Positions 54,601 to 64,000 of a stretch of DNA of 64,000 nucleotides are shown here, in pieces. Position 1 is the stretch's first letter. Each line of letters starts with the position of its first letter. The notes below the pieces were generated by a model. It was not told the DNA's origin. It worked only from the letters and a program-made list of their open reading frames with translations, and searched no databases. The stretch comes from Takifugu bimaculatus (taxonomy: Eukaryota; Chordata; Actinopteri; Tetraodontiformes; Tetraodontidae), in NCBI GenBank assembly GCA_004026145.2, contig CP034993.1, forward strand, positions 3,126,208 through 3,190,207. Direction: 5' to 3'. A program made the translations under genes and the position numbers.

Positions 54601-55935
54601 AAGGCTCCGTTTGACAGACTGTTTAACCACAGACTGAGACTGTAAAATTTAATCAGCCATAAGAAACAAGTTATAAAGTGAAAGGGACATGCCGGCAGGC
54701 TGGGCTGGAATTAAATATGGGTCTCCCTCCCATTTCCCCACAAGGAAAACGGTTTGACAGGGTGGGAAAAGATCTACCTGGAACAAAAATGTGCTGAATC
54801 ACAGAACAGCAAACAGCAACGTATCAATAAACACCAACGTGACACAAAGGTTTACAGACCGTTATTAATGCCAGTGGTGTTTGCAAAGACTCTGCGTGAA
54901 TACGTAAATATTTGGCGAACAGCTGTGACATTTGACTACGATGATATTAAAGACAAGTATCAATATGTTGGTTGGGTGAAATATAATTTATTTAATAAAC
55001 AACAACATCCCCACACGTGGATCCTGGAGCCTAGCGCATAAAAACGGACGAGGACAATGCTGATTGCGCAGGGATGGAAAACGCGGCTTTTGGTTCTGTT
55101 GCCTGGTAAACTCATCGTGGCGCGCGCACCAACGCCCTCGCACGGGCGCATCAAAAAGCTCTCCATGAGAGAACAGAGAAGAGGACACCTACCCCGCGCA
55201 ACTATCGGCTCTCGGAGCGCAAATGTGAACCAGCAGCGCTTTTCTACACCTGAACAAATGTGCGAGCTTTAACTGCAGGGAAACACCCGAGACCACCCGG
55301 TGGTGCCTCTGAAAGGAGAAGGAACGTTCAGGGGGACTTTTGGCTCCGAGATGATGCCGAGTCAGGACAGGGAATCATTAAAAACTCTCACAAATTCGAC
55401 CAAGCCAACTTTGCGTTCTTGTGCTCTGGTCACAGAAAGTGCGTCAAATCCAACCACTTCTGCACGAACGCGCCACGACTCCCAGGAATCAGACATGAAC
55501 GGCAAGTTATGACAATTACTTATGGACCTGTCGGGACTAACCCGCCGTATCCGCATCAGTTCCATGCCCACTTTTGGTATCCTGCTTTATTTACACAACT
55601 TTTTTTATTTGTTAATGGCGACGCGTCATGGGAGTCAAACATTCATTATTAAAGTAACGCGCTCGCATTCAGATCATCAGCCAAAGTATCCGCTTTCCTC
55701 ATCAGGTTTCAGGCCACCTTATCAGAACCCTCAGCTCCATTTCGCGGAACAAAGAAAAGCGTGATGAAGGCAAGACGGAGCAGCAGCGTGGATTATCTGT
55801 GCCATACAGAATAATTGCATCTGCCCCAAGTCACTCCTCAAAACAGCAACAAGTTGACGCGCTCGCTTCCAAAGCCTTACCTGGATGGAAAGTGAAGCAC
55901 AGGGAGACACACAGCAGTATCCAGTGGTATTCCAT
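39886..55935 (-). CDS. kita: KIT receptor tyrosine kinase (stem cell factor receptor), kita by synteny
   Basis: A 21-exon gene, the same count as human KIT, encoding about 991 residues (human 976) with no frameshift. It is the class III receptor tyrosine kinase for KIT ligand, used in melanocyte, germ and blood cells. Order: signal peptide (1 to about 18, MEYHWILLCVSLCFTFHPG), five Ig-like domains (about 19-510), membrane helix (about 519-541), juxtamembrane region, split kinase (about 585-925) and tail. Catalytic features are GSGAFG (593-598), Lys620, HRD (786-788) and DFG (806-808). Docking tyrosines are conserved: Y565/Y567 in NNYVYIDP, HYRNI, GYMTM (Y714, PI3K) and the tail HIYLNF. Fish have kita and kitb; the one beside kdr, srd5a3 and tmem165 should be kita. 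The exon 9-10 junction shows no GNNK-like insert. Intron 15 is GC-AG. Intron 12 carries a LINE fragment. Confidence 0.96.
41180..41626 (+). mobile_element. Degenerate non-LTR retrotransposon remnant in KIT intron 20
   Basis: The piece ends on the plus strand with ACAAATAAAGATT followed by (ATTCT)n at about 41588-41626, the usual 3' end of fish L2/CR1-like elements. Upstream text such as GACAGTACGCAGCCCTGCGGAG (near 41229) resembles common fish LINE-derived sequence, but no long frame survives. It may be a composite of two old fragments. Confidence 0.45.
45465..46075 (+). mobile_element. 5'-truncated LINE (L2/CR1-like) in KIT intron 12, antisense to KIT
   Basis: An open stretch at about 45463-45753 encodes the C-terminal end of a non-LTR retrotransposon polyprotein. 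Its features are LIKKAGSVVG, a VVRDRMVLKLRTIMD-type block, PLHNTVDKLRSSF and RLLQPRC..RYRKSFLPSAIRLYNSS. A stop and an AT-rich 3' UTR follow, ending TTTCCCTACGGGGATGAATAAA. These are hallmarks of the 3' ends of fish L2-type elements. It makes up about 610 of the 798 bases of the intron. The fairly intact frame suggests a comparatively recent insertion. The protein part is truncated and cannot transpose on its own. Confidence 0.75.
45820..45925. repeat. AT-rich low-complexity stretch
   Basis: TATATA-rich sequence with repeated GCTTATAA units inside the 3' UTR of the LINE fragment. Confidence 0.7.
48449..55935 (-). other. kita: KIT exons 1-9: signal peptide and five Ig-like domains
   Basis: Exons in gene order: 55881-55935, 53943-54197, 52056-52340, 51837-51976, 51327-51519, 50872-51058, 50171-50286, 49868-49982, 48449-48633. 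Phase-1 boundaries separate the Ig modules: D1 is exon 2, D2 exon 3, D3 exons 4-5, D4 exons 6-7, D5 exons 8-9. Ig signatures include GRYICLEE (D1), GCYVCTGR (D2), GRYQCEAEN (D3) and GVYTFQASN (D4, no cysteine, as in KIT D4). D1-D3 bind KIT ligand and D4-D5 make receptor-receptor contacts in the family. The start ATG at 55933-55935 is followed by a hydrophobic leader, and exon 1 ends in phase 1 as in human KIT. All donors are GT and all acceptors AG. Confidence 0.94.
51614..51698. repeat. (CA)n-(CT)n-(CA)n compound microsatellite in KIT intron 4
   Basis: A CA run, a CT run of about 18 bp, then a long CA run. In the KIT direction it is GT-GA-GT and lies about 95 bp upstream of the exon 5 acceptor. 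Confidence 0.95.
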
Positions 55936-56184
55936 AGTTATAATTCCATGGGTCTAGCTGAAAAGGTGAGCCAGAGCCTGTTGGGTGAAGACGAGAGAGT
56001 GGACTCTCTCCGCCGAGCGCTGCGGAGTTGAGGGAAGTTGACTGCGGGCTGATATGCGCGCACTTAGAAGTGTTTAAAGGCACAGATGCTCAGAACGGCG
56101 CGCAACAGCAGCAGTCCTCGCTGTCCGTCTACAAGCATGCTGTTGTCCTGCAGAGCGCCTGAGGGAACCGTGCAGGGAGCCTAA

Positions 56185-56240
56185 GTTTATGACTGTCTGA
56201 CTGACTAACTGACTGACTGAATGACTGACTGACTGACTGG
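56185..56240. repeat. (GACT)n tandem repeat
   Basis: Imperfect tetranucleotide array of GACT units, about 55 bp, in the KIT upstream region. Confidence 0.85.
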
Positions 56241-56277
56241 CCGGCTGCGCGTAAACACTGGTGTAGCCTAACACAAA

Positions 56278-56327
56278 AGGGAGGGAGGGAGAGAGAGAGA
56301 GAAAGAGAGAGAGAGATAGAGAGGAGG
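56278..56327. repeat. (GA)n-rich tract
   Basis: Purine-only tract of GAGAGA and GGGA units followed by a G6 run. Confidence 0.85.
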
Positions 56328-56680
56328 GGGGATTTGGGTGACTGCTTTACAAGCGCATAGGCCGTTTGACAGATCGAGATAAACAAATTGGTCTTCTCCT
56401 GAATTACGATAGAACAACCGTTCAAGATTATTTTATATGTTCTCCAACTTACAGTCAAATAAGCAGAAAATGCAAACATTCAAAAATGCTAATGGTAACA
56501 GTGTTTTTATATGTACAGTATATAGTTCCCCCTTAAATAAAATACAGGATCCACCTTTGAACAGCCTTATGTTTTCTCTCCCTTGAAAACTCAGCTGACA
56601 TTTACACAGGAACACCAGACCAACATGTGCCGCCACTTCTTTCTATGCAAATGTATCAGTCATATTTCAAAGCAGCTGCG

Positions 56681-56684
<4 letters not shown>

Positions 56685-56747
<63 letters not shown>
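56685..56747. repeat. (GT)n microsatellite
   Basis: About 63 bp of uninterrupted GT dinucleotides upstream of KIT. Confidence 0.97.
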
Positions 56748-56749
<2 letters not shown>

Positions 56750-56750
<1 letters not shown>

Positions 56751-59700
56751 CTCAACTGTCTTCATCTTCTATTTATCTCCTCGTCTAAAGATTGCCGCAC
56801 AACACATTAACCCGCCAGGTGCTTTGTTCCACAGAAAACCAAGTTTAACTTCTGTCACTGTTTGTTCATCCAGACTCTCAGGAACTCTTCCCCCTTCAGA
56901 CCTCCGAAAATGTCAATCCCCCCCCCATCGGATTGCCCTGAGGTTCATTTGATTGTAAGACCCCAGGGGTCCACTATGGTTACCCTCACTGTCTTTAAAG
57001 GCCACACCCAGTATATTACTGGTTGATACAGATCAAATACTTGTGTCAAATATTTAAAGTCTCAGCCCCAACTGAAACCAACTTTGATGGCCTCAGATTT
57101 CAGGTTTGCCCTGGAGACGCCCGGGTTGCCTGAACTGTTGAAGGAAACGAGAGTTGCGTGAAAGTGCTGCAGCTTTTTCCTGTTCGTTGGGGTGACCTGA
57201 AGACCGGCACCCTTGTCCACAGGCTGAACACATGGCTCTCCCTTGCACACACCTACATAATGACTCTCTCTGCAGTTCAGAGCGTTTAAAGCGGCCTTTT
57301 GTCTGGTCGTCACATATGTCTGGAGCCCATGAATGGATTGGGCTGTGGGTGTGATCCACACAGCAGCCTGCGTGAGTGGTTCAAAACTCGGTCTTCTTGT
57401 TGAACAAGTGTCAACATATTCTCTGGTGCCATCATTAGCTCAAACCCGTAAATGTTACAACTGGCCTATTAAGACAAATGGCACTCATGTAGCTACGAGG
57501 GAAACGAGGGACAATGCTAGCAAATATAGCTAATAGCAGGACGCTAAACTATGCTCTACAGGTACGACTCTTTGACTACTGATAGATTCCTTTTGTCATT
57601 TAATATCACTCAGAATCATTTCTCATAATGTGTGTATCGCTGAGCACTCTGGCCGGCTCTAATGGCGTGAAACCAAATCCCTAATTGAAGTCCCTCAAAG
57701 CATCACCTCCTGTAAAGCAGCCATTCATTATCACACATCGATTTTTTTTTGCTTATCACTCACAGGCGTGCATTCAGGAGGCATCACAGCATCGTTTTGC
57801 TCCTCGGTGCCATCTGGAATTGATCGGGTGAATCCATGAAAACCACGTTCCTGCTTGAAACGTGCGGTTGCCTTCAGCCAGAGATCTTTGCCAGGTCTGA
57901 ACACACCAAAATGAAAAGGAGTCCTCGGCTGTTTTTGGTCGATCGGATTGTGGGAGAGACCAACAGGATACCTGTCTCGATCAAAACAAGAGCTGTGCGT
58001 CTAAATCTGGGCTTGATCACTTAATAGTAACGGACTGGCGTGATTAAAACAGTAAACTGGACTAAAATCCATCAAATGCCTGGTGAGAACTGATGAAACG
58101 TCCTTCCTATGGACCCAAAGTCTCATCCGTCGGCAAAGAATTTGAGGCTTTGTGCAGTTCGAAATAAACCCATCACTTGTTTTTTAACGAGGTTTGTCCA
58201 TAATTGAAAGAAACAAGTTGTTATTTTCTACAAAGGGAAAACAGATGCACTCAGTGTTCTGTTTTGAATTTAGGAAAATACTAATTGATCTCGCTGTTGT
58301 CGGACGAAAAACCACGAGCAAACAAAAACAGTCGAGACCTCTGAGTTTACATCACATGATTTTCATTAGCAAACACATCTTTATTAAGATCTTGTTAAAG
58401 GTTTGATTGAAAAATTGTAACCTGTCGGTATTTTTGGACACCCTAAAGCTGCCAAGCTATACTAATTATCAATGTGGAGCCGCCTGAAGGGTCTTTATAT
58501 TTCCTTTACAGCATGAATTTAAATGTTAAGCTTGACTTCGGAGTCATTGACGTTGACCTATTTTCCCCCCTTGTGCTTCAGCCGAGCATGAAAAGGAAGC
58601 TGTTCAGAATAAAGTTCCGACGCCTGCAGAAATGCACCCACAGCAAGATTAAAATAAAAATTATTTAAAAACAACAACTCATTGGACAACAACGCGAAAA
58701 ACACATTGCACCCATGGTCACCATAGGTCTTCTGACAAACAAATCTGTTATTTTAGTCGCTGCCCACGGCGATATACATGAATGAAATGGATTTCTAGCC
58801 CGCCCGGGGATCCAAGAATCCAGACCTCTTACCCACATTGGTGTGTTTCTGAGTTGTTTTACTCTACTCTGATACTAATGCCAATATTTCCTGGGCCTTT
58901 CAAACTCCAGGGACATAAATTAGACATTAAGAATTTAATTTAAAGTGTTTATTGTAAAAGAAACATATTAAAACTTAAATTCTTTCAAACACAAATGAAT
59001 TGGGGTGGCTTCAATTGTAACTTCAAGAGTAACGTAGCTGTGCTGCTAGGCGCTATTTCCCTAACTGCCAGATTAGCTCAGAGGTTCTTTTGCTAACATG
59101 GGTGGACAGCAGGATTAGGAACCTGTTTAGTTTAGCACAGGCACCTCGTGGAGGGACAAATCAAACAGTTCCCTTAAATCGGGGCAGCCAGCGGCGACGG
59201 AAAGGAATGAAAACGAAGATGGAGTGCGTGAATTTGAGTGTCCGTTTGAAGTGCAGCCAGTCCAGAGAGCTAAAGAGAAGAAGAGGGCGTAGCAGAAACA
59301 TGCTTTGAACTTGCACTTTTCACCTTTGTAAGTGATTTGTCTCGCAATTTCAGAGCGATTTTCAATCATTGTTCAGGCTTTTACAAACATTTTAATTTAC
59401 AAGGCAAATTTACAAAAATGACACAAGCCCCCTTTGTAACAGTCTCTCTGCTCCGTGTCACAAGATTAGCTTTTTTTTTTTCCTCCCCGGACACAAAGTG
59501 GCGCGCACGTACGCACGCACACACGCTTTGTTTAAAAGGCCGTAATAGTTAATCATTCTTTTCATTTTGTGGTGAGTTCCTCCTCTGGGACCGTGTGGTT
59601 CTCAGCTCCACAGAAGCAGAACGGCGGTTGTTTTTCAGCGTCCGTTCAGTGTGAGAAGCGAGCGGCCGTCCCTCGCCGCCCTAATTGCCCCTCTGTGGCG

Positions 59701-62700
59701 TGAACTGTCAACTTCACCCTCACTTCCCTCAGTTTTATGAATTTCACATGGATTTGTGGCCGTTGTAATCAAATATAAGGCCGATTTTATTGCGAGCCAT
59801 AAAGGCGTCGACGTGACAACAGGGGGCCCCAGGAGAGGAAGTAACAGGTCCGACATCTAAATGCTTCCCAAGAAAGAAGCCCTTCTTCATTTAGACACAT
59901 TTATGGTTCACATATGATGAAAAACATGCATGCTCTGAGTTAAACATTATGAAACTTTAGCCTTCCAGCTCGTATCTGTCTGTATGTGTTGACTCTGCAG
60001 CGTTTATGGGGCCCAGCAACCGAGGAAAGATGCAAACTATCGTCTGTCAGATGTTTTGAAGCACTTGAATGTGAAAGCCTCAGCCGTTGGCACAGCAGGA
60101 AGGAAACTGAAGAAATGTGCTGCTGAGGACTGGAAGAAAATGTGAGGAGCACTTTTGACCGGAGGAGTGGGTGAGGCTCGCCGCGTCGGTGCTCCGGAGC
60201 CGTTGTCAAATGATGTCGGGGTCATGGTGTGATTGAGTTCCTCATTGTTGAGACGTTTTCAGCAATCAAAGGCTTCTGACGCTGGGTCATTGCTGCAATT
60301 AAAGGTTTGAACCTAATTAGCAGCTATTTTTCCTATTGCCCTCCAACAGTCCTCTTCTTTCCTCAGCATCCTCACAGTTGATCCCTTTGGAAACATGCAG
60401 AAAAACAACATCCGTGATCAGCGTACGTGCTCTTTTTCCCTTCCTTATGATAAACAGAAGGTCAGCTGACGCGCTTCGAGCGGCCTCGTGCGCTTTTGCT
60501 AATCTCCAGCCGTTGCTGCAGCAGCCAGTTTCACTCGTACAAAAGCAGGATCTGCATCGGCTTCTTGTGCACACACTCAGATTCTGTCACATCCTGCTGA
60601 CTTCGTCTGCTGCTCCCTCCTGTGTTTTCTCAGAGCTTTTCAGGTATTAATGGAACAAAGGCTGCTGCCTTTGGGTCCTCTTGGCCGCTGTTGCTGCTGC
60701 GTGGTTACACCTTCCTCCTAACTTTATGATACTAAAAGTGAAGGGGACGTATTTTGTCCTTGTCTAGCTGGTCCTGGGGCTGTGAAATGTTGTGTTCAGA
60801 TGAGTTGCTGGAAGAACATTTAAATATGAACACATGTGCATTGGGTAGAGAATTGCTCTGGCTGGAGGGTTGCCAGTTCAATGCCCTTATTCCACAGAAC
60901 TAGCTGTAAACAGTATATTGGCCCTCTCAATGGGGGAAAAGCCCCCACCATAACTATAAACCCAACACTGATATAAAATAGTTGGCACCCGTTGCAGGAG
61001 GAGGATTTCTTCCAGCAAAGGACTTTGGGTTTAAAGTGGCTGCCATGCCAACGCCATCCCAGACCCCGACAGAGCGCCCGGGCATGAAGAGTTGCCACAT
61101 AGATCCCAAACAGATCGACTCGGGCTTTAAAATTCTGCAAGTTGTGTGTCAAGATAGAGGATTAATTTATCTGTTTATGCATGTTTTTTTATTTTTACAT
61201 CTGGACCCCATATCTGTTTCACAATTGAATTTAACAAAATGTTTTTTGTCCTCAAGGTGCACAGTGGAAGAGCACAAAAACAAATAAAAGTGGCCAACAA
61301 ATAAGCCAAAAACCGAGTAAATAAGAGGAGCAAGAGGGAAAACAGCAGGTATCATGTATTATTAAGAGTTTGATAAAAACACTTCATTGCTGTGTTTATC
61401 ATCTTTAGTCAGGTGTCTTTTAGCTCCAATTACTCAATACTATTAAGCAGTAATTTAATAATGAATCAATCCAAAACCACCCTTTGACGAATCTACTTAA
61501 GAATTGTAAATGTTTGACAGCTTCAGCTTCTACCAGCTGCAATTCTATCCAACGTATAATTAACAAAGGTGCATAAACTCTATAAACATCACCCTCGTTG
61601 CAGTGTCACTATCCAAACAGAGCAGTGAACGCACCACCGCTGCGCTGCACCACAGTCTCCTCAGCTTCCCTGTCAGATGGCCCTTAATCTGACTAAATGC
61701 CGAAGAGAAATCCCGAATCGTGTAATTCCAGAGTTTGCAGATGCCTATCAGGCTAATCACCTGGAAAATAAGAATCACAAACCAGAGATCCTGATGATTT
61801 CACAGATTTTTGAACTGTAGCTGAGCTATGCTAATCATTGATAGTGCTATGAAAGCAGCTGCTTTGTACTCACACTCTCCATTACCGCTTGTGAAAATTA
61901 TAATGTCTACAAAAGAAATGAAAAGGAATCCTGATACCTGCTAGGAAGCAAAGGAAAGACCAACAAAAAACAACAAACGCTAACGCACAGGAGTTTGTGA
62001 ATTTGTGTTTCTCCTGTGACGGAGGGTTAAACCAGGGGGTTCAAAAAGAGACAGACACAGAAGCCGCAGTCCATAAAAATCTTCTCTGTGTGTAACGTGC
62101 ACACAGATTAGGAACGAGAACACAGTCGGTGTGCTAACGCTGGACAACAGGATGCCCTGCATCACCAGCTACGTTTTTGCCCATCTTTAAAATAAACCTT
62201 CTGCTCATTAAGTATGAATTCAGAAGAGGTTCGGACCCCCCAGGGCAGGGCAGTGTCTTCTGGGGATTAAAAACAGGCATGAGTCACAATTCTGAGGGTT
62301 TTGGGACAGTCAACCAACGGCTGTGTTAGCTTTATTATCTTAAAAAAAAGGGAACTAGCACAGCTAATGTGACCGATAATTGAGTTGCTTCATGCCAGAT
62401 ACAAAACACATCATGTTCTGGAACAGCTGGCGGTACTCACGGACTTTGGTGGCTTGAGAGAGTTTATTTTTATTTCGGCTCATGAAGAGAGTACATCTTC
62501 TTCACCGCAGCCCTCGGCTCCTGCAGAGTACCAAACGAGCCATTGTCGCTGGTCACATGAACGGCAGGGTATCACCCCCGGGCCACAGCCACAAGTTAAG
62601 AAGCACATGACTACTACGTTGGTTTTATTTGCCCACATCTGAGCCCAGCAGGCAAGCAGAAACAGCAGAGCAAACAAGCCCCCCCCCCATGCTAAGACCG

Positions 62701-64000
62701 AATAGCAGAAGATACTGTTATCAAGATACTTCTCGTCCAAGTCCGAAAACAGTTTTCTCTTTAACGTTTCTGTATTGGGGTCAAAGCGTGAAGTCAAAGA
62801 ATGACGAACGGGGAGGGGGGGCAAGTTCGACGGAGACAATTATCACTGTGTCCAGGATGAGCGATCAGCAGCTTGGGTCCAGCGGGGCATACTGTGGTGG
62901 GCTATTCAGGTGCTGCCTTGGAGTTTTGATGATTATTTAGGGTGATGCCATTTTTAAGAGCGCAGCTTAAAAGAAGAATCTGCGACAAACACCAGCTGAT
63001 TCTCTAAAGTGAACCCATGAAGGACTGTATTCATGACTGCGATCCCGACCCCCCCCCTTCCCTGCGGCCTCAGTTCAGGTGCCGCTCAGCGTTCGGCCTA
63101 CTTGAATAAACATTTATTATAATTTAAGGTACAACTTTAAGCAGAGTCAGGACTGATTTGGGGGTGGAACAGCCTGATGCAATTCTGGAAATATTTACAT
63201 CTGTCTTTTGGTCAGTTGCTCTCCAAACTGACAGGAATTGTTTGTCCTCGATAACATCCTGTCACCGAGGGCTGTAATGCAGGAATGTTGCATGTGGACG
63301 GTTTATTCTCCGAAATGCAGGATTAAAAGCGTCATAAATCGCATTTTCCCCATTTTCTCCGGTGCACCACCGCCAGCCGCCTCTGGGTCGTTCCCTGGGT
63401 CCCATTTAGTAAGACAGGAAGTCTGATGGGACTTGTCCTCCAACCCTCATAGCTGTGATTAATTATATAGGACAGATAAAATCAAAACAAACTAAAAGAA
63501 CCCCACCAATACGTTCCACAAACAATGCTACGTAGCGTAGCAACTTGGTCTTAGAACGATTCCAAGACAGACAAGTTCTTTCTATTTACTTAACAGTAGA
63601 TAATCTTAGATCCCAGAAATTATTAATTCTTGCATAAGACTCAAATTGGCTCCCTTGGTTTGTATATAAAGAACAAGAACAGACACAAAAAGTGATAAAT
63701 GGCTTCTTGAAATGATGTTTACTGTTGCTGACTGGGCTGCAGGAGTGTCCCAGCTTGCACTGAGCTCATATGATTCCTGAGAGCTCGTCCCAGTCATGAG
63801 TTAGCACATCTGCCTGGCTCACAGCGAGTTTCTGAAAACCCCTCCTGTTATAGCAGCGTTCTGGTTTACTGGGGCTTCGGTCCACCTGTGGCTGTTACGT
63901 CGGGTTTACTGTTGGAGGTCGGGAGTGAAATACTGGCCGTTCTATCTGACTGCCGGTTCTTCCACTTGCTGCGCAATAAATCAATGGTGGCGGCAGAGAC
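56750..64000. other. KIT upstream intergenic DNA (towards PDGFRA)
   Basis: No exon is recognisable to the right edge. PDGFRA would be the next gene by synteny. Stretches at about 59640-59850 and 61560-61900 look like single-copy regulatory-type DNA, with TTTATTG/CATAAA and ATGCTAATCATTGAT words. A tRNA-like SINE relic lies at 60826-61010. Short open frames are unsupported. Confidence 0.45.
60826..61010 (+). mobile_element. Possible degenerate tRNA-derived SINE
   Basis: TGGGTAGAGAATTGCTCTGG resembles an A-box region, and AGTTCAATGCC, about 30 bases on, a B-box (GGTTCRANYCC). The following 100 bp could be the SINE body. No folding into a full cloverleaf was found, so it is not a tRNA gene. Confidence 0.3.

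Larger units (their letters stand above)
55936..56340 (-). promoter_or_regulatory. KIT promoter and 5' UTR region
   Basis: This CpG-containing stretch is directly upstream of the KIT ATG. It contains a TTTAAA at about 56069-56074, a GACT-rich tandem tract (56185-56240) and a GA/CT-rich tract (56278-56327). A polypurine/polypyrimidine tract next to a promoter is often bound by GAGA-like or Sp/KLF factors. No transcription start can be fixed. Confidence 0.4.

Noticed and set aside
39886..55935. kitb rather than kita
   Set aside because: The sequence alone does not separate them with certainty, but linkage to kdr, srd5a3 and tmem165 fits the kita locus.
60826..60900. tRNA gene
   Set aside because: Box-like words are present, but no acceptor stem or cloverleaf could be made; a SINE relic is more likely.
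63798..63900. SINE-like GTTAGCAC...CTCACAGCGAG sequence
   Set aside because: It resembles a common tRNA-type repeat head but is too decayed and too near the edge to call.

Overview
The window looks like vertebrate nuclear DNA from a teleost fish, probably a percomorph. The evidence is intron-split genes with GT-AG splicing, compact introns, many CA/GT microsatellites, and fragments of fish-type non-LTR retrotransposons. I recognise four complete genes. The species cannot be named from sequence alone. There is no sign of bacterial, phage, CRISPR or viral content.

Layout from left to right: TMEM165 on the minus strand (CDS 1795-3879, 6 exons); SRD5A3 on the minus strand (CDS 5064-6523, 5 exons); KDR, the VEGF receptor 2 gene, on the plus strand (CDS 9785-21495, 30 exons); a gene-poor interval of about 15.7 kb; KIT on the minus strand (CDS 39886-55935, 21 exons, kita by synteny); then about 8 kb of KIT upstream DNA. 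KDR and KIT are tail to tail. This is the conserved vertebrate block PDGFRA-KIT-KDR-SRD5A3-TMEM165-CLOCK read in reverse. PDGFRA would lie off the right edge and CLOCK off the left; neither is visible.

KDR and KIT are paralogous receptor tyrosine kinases. Their catalytic exons have the same sizes and phases. TMEM165 (Golgi Mn/Ca-proton exchange) and SRD5A3 (dolichol synthesis) both serve glycosylation.

The KIT frame is intact through all 21 exons. TMEM165 and SRD5A3 each carry one apparent extra base and KDR carries three in coding exons, plus what may be an extra base in the intron 9 splice donor. All are +1 changes, and flanking frames, exon sizes and splice sites are preserved. Uncorrected sequence errors are therefore the best explanation, but reads are needed to settle it.

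The most useful non-coding signals are: a KDR first-intron cluster with two FOX:ETS-type AAACAGGAA motifs plus GATA sites, resembling a known endothelial enhancer grammar; CTCF-like motifs between KDR and KIT; a possible intron-13 read-through soluble KDR; a GC-AG intron in KIT; and an unassigned 98-nt candidate first exon at 24303-24400. I found no clear case of a wholly new biological system.
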